Shown here in pieces: positions 63,695-64,000 of a stretch of 64,000 nucleotides of DNA. This stretch comes from Leptospira johnsonii (GTDB taxonomy: Bacteria > Spirochaetota > Leptospiria > Leptospirales > Leptospiraceae): assembly GCF_003112675.1 (NCBI RefSeq), contig NZ_BFAY01000005.1, positions 1 to 64,000 of the forward strand, written 5' to 3'. Position numbers and translations under genes: made by a program. A model generated the notes under the pieces. The model saw only the letters and a program-made list of their open reading frames with translations. It ran no database searches and was not told the DNA's origin. The first letter of the stretch is position 1. Each line of letters opens with the position of its first letter.

Positions 63695-64000
63695 TTATCT
63701 TCCGTATTTTGCGGTCAATTTTCCTTCTGCAAGTTTTAGGGAATTGATATAAAACCCGACTAACGCACCTGAAGCTTCTCCATCCAAGTCTATCTTATCC
63801 TTTAGAGCAAATACCTTAAAGATATAACGGTGAGGTTTGTCTCCTTTAGGCGGGCAAGGTCCACCATATCCAGGTTTACCGAAATCAGTTCTACCTTGGA
63901 CTGCACCTGCAGGCAGCGGTCCTTTATCATTTCCTGCTTTTGCTGGAAGGCTTGTGACAGTTGCTGGAATATTGATCACAGTCCAATGCCACCATCCACT
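63695..64000 (-). CDS. YbhB/YbcL family (PEBP, Raf-kinase-inhibitor-like) protein, partial
   Basis: The frame runs through the right edge, so the N terminus is missing; about 101 residues are visible. The conserved [38 protein letters not shown] blocks identify the PEBP family, which binds phosphatidylethanolamine-like ligands in eukaryotes; bacterial members have no firm function. The visible C terminus ends KLTAKYGR. Confidence 0.9.
   Translation of the reverse strand, partial: SGWWHWTVINIPATVTSLPAKAGNDKGPLPAGAVQGRTDFGKPGYGGPCPPKGDKPHRYIFKVFALKDKIDLDGEASGALVGFYINSLKLAEGKLTAKYGR

Noticed and set aside
1..64000. CRISPR arrays, insertion sequences, prophage genes, tRNAs
   Set aside because: No regularly spaced repeats, transposase or integrase motifs, or tRNA-like cloverleaf sequences were noticed on either strand; small or degenerate elements could still have escaped a reading by eye.

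Overview
The window looks like chromosomal DNA of a Leptospira species. This is inferred from the gene families (cbb3 oxidase locus, alginate-export porin, 7TM-DISM signalling proteins, a full anaerobic cobalamin operon behind a riboswitch, many large hybrid kinases) and from moderate G+C that looks higher than in the L. interrogans group; a non-interrogans clade is likely but the species cannot be named. No tRNA, rRNA, insertion sequence, phage gene or CRISPR array was seen. Both edges cut genes: a hybrid kinase on the left and a PEBP-family protein on the right.

Layout. (a) 2-5906 (+): a four-gene phosphorelay (HAMP/GAF hybrid kinase, REC-HisKA_2 kinase, REC regulator, REC-PAS protein). (b) 5911-8061 (-): a TonB-dependent receptor preceded by a cobalamin riboswitch (8230-8400). 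(c) 8501-26946 (-): an almost gapless ~18.4 kb operon for cobalt uptake and anaerobic cobalamin synthesis, in transcription order cbtB, cbtA, cbiX-ferredoxin, DUF3209-like, FNR-like reductase, cbiD, cbiC, cbiET, cbiL, cbiG, cbiH, cbiF, cobA/cobO, cbiA, cbiZ, cobC-like, cobU, cobD-cbiP fusion, cbiB, second cobC-like. A second cobalamin riboswitch (about 27097-27258) heads it. (d) 27345-33003: SDR, Crp/Fnr regulator, PAS histidine kinase, porin, unknown gene. (e) 33329-36856: a single-chain assimilatory nitrate reductase fused to its NAD(P)H reductase. (f) 36863-48504: SpoIIE phosphatase, TetR with paired operators, metallo-beta-lactamase and NAD-binding proteins, HdeD, Hsp20, a LytS/LytTR pair, a beta-CASP protein, a Crp/Fnr regulator and a hydrolase-like protein. 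(g) 48508-56579 (-): a complete ccoNOQPGHIS locus plus a SafE-like gene, with an FNR-type box upstream of ccoN. (h) 56787-64000: CoA-transferase, a double-kinase 7TM-DISM protein with a NarL-type regulator, thiM, a small unknown gene and a partial PEBP gene.

How the genes work together. CbtAB supplies cobalt, CbiX inserts it into sirohydrochlorin, the Cbi methyltransferases build the ring, CbiA/CbiP amidate it, CobA adenosylates, CobD/CbiB attach the aminopropanol arm and CobU activates it. CbiZ and the riboswitch-linked receptor point to corrinoid salvage as well. CobS, CobT and any recognisable precorrin-6A reductase (CbiJ/CobK) are absent from the window. The most unusual points are the CobD-CbiP fusion, the missing CbiJ beside an unexplained FNR-like reductase/ferredoxin module, the long CbiH extension, the nitrate reductase/NADH reductase fusion, the double kinase, the one-haem CcoP and the twin TetR operators.
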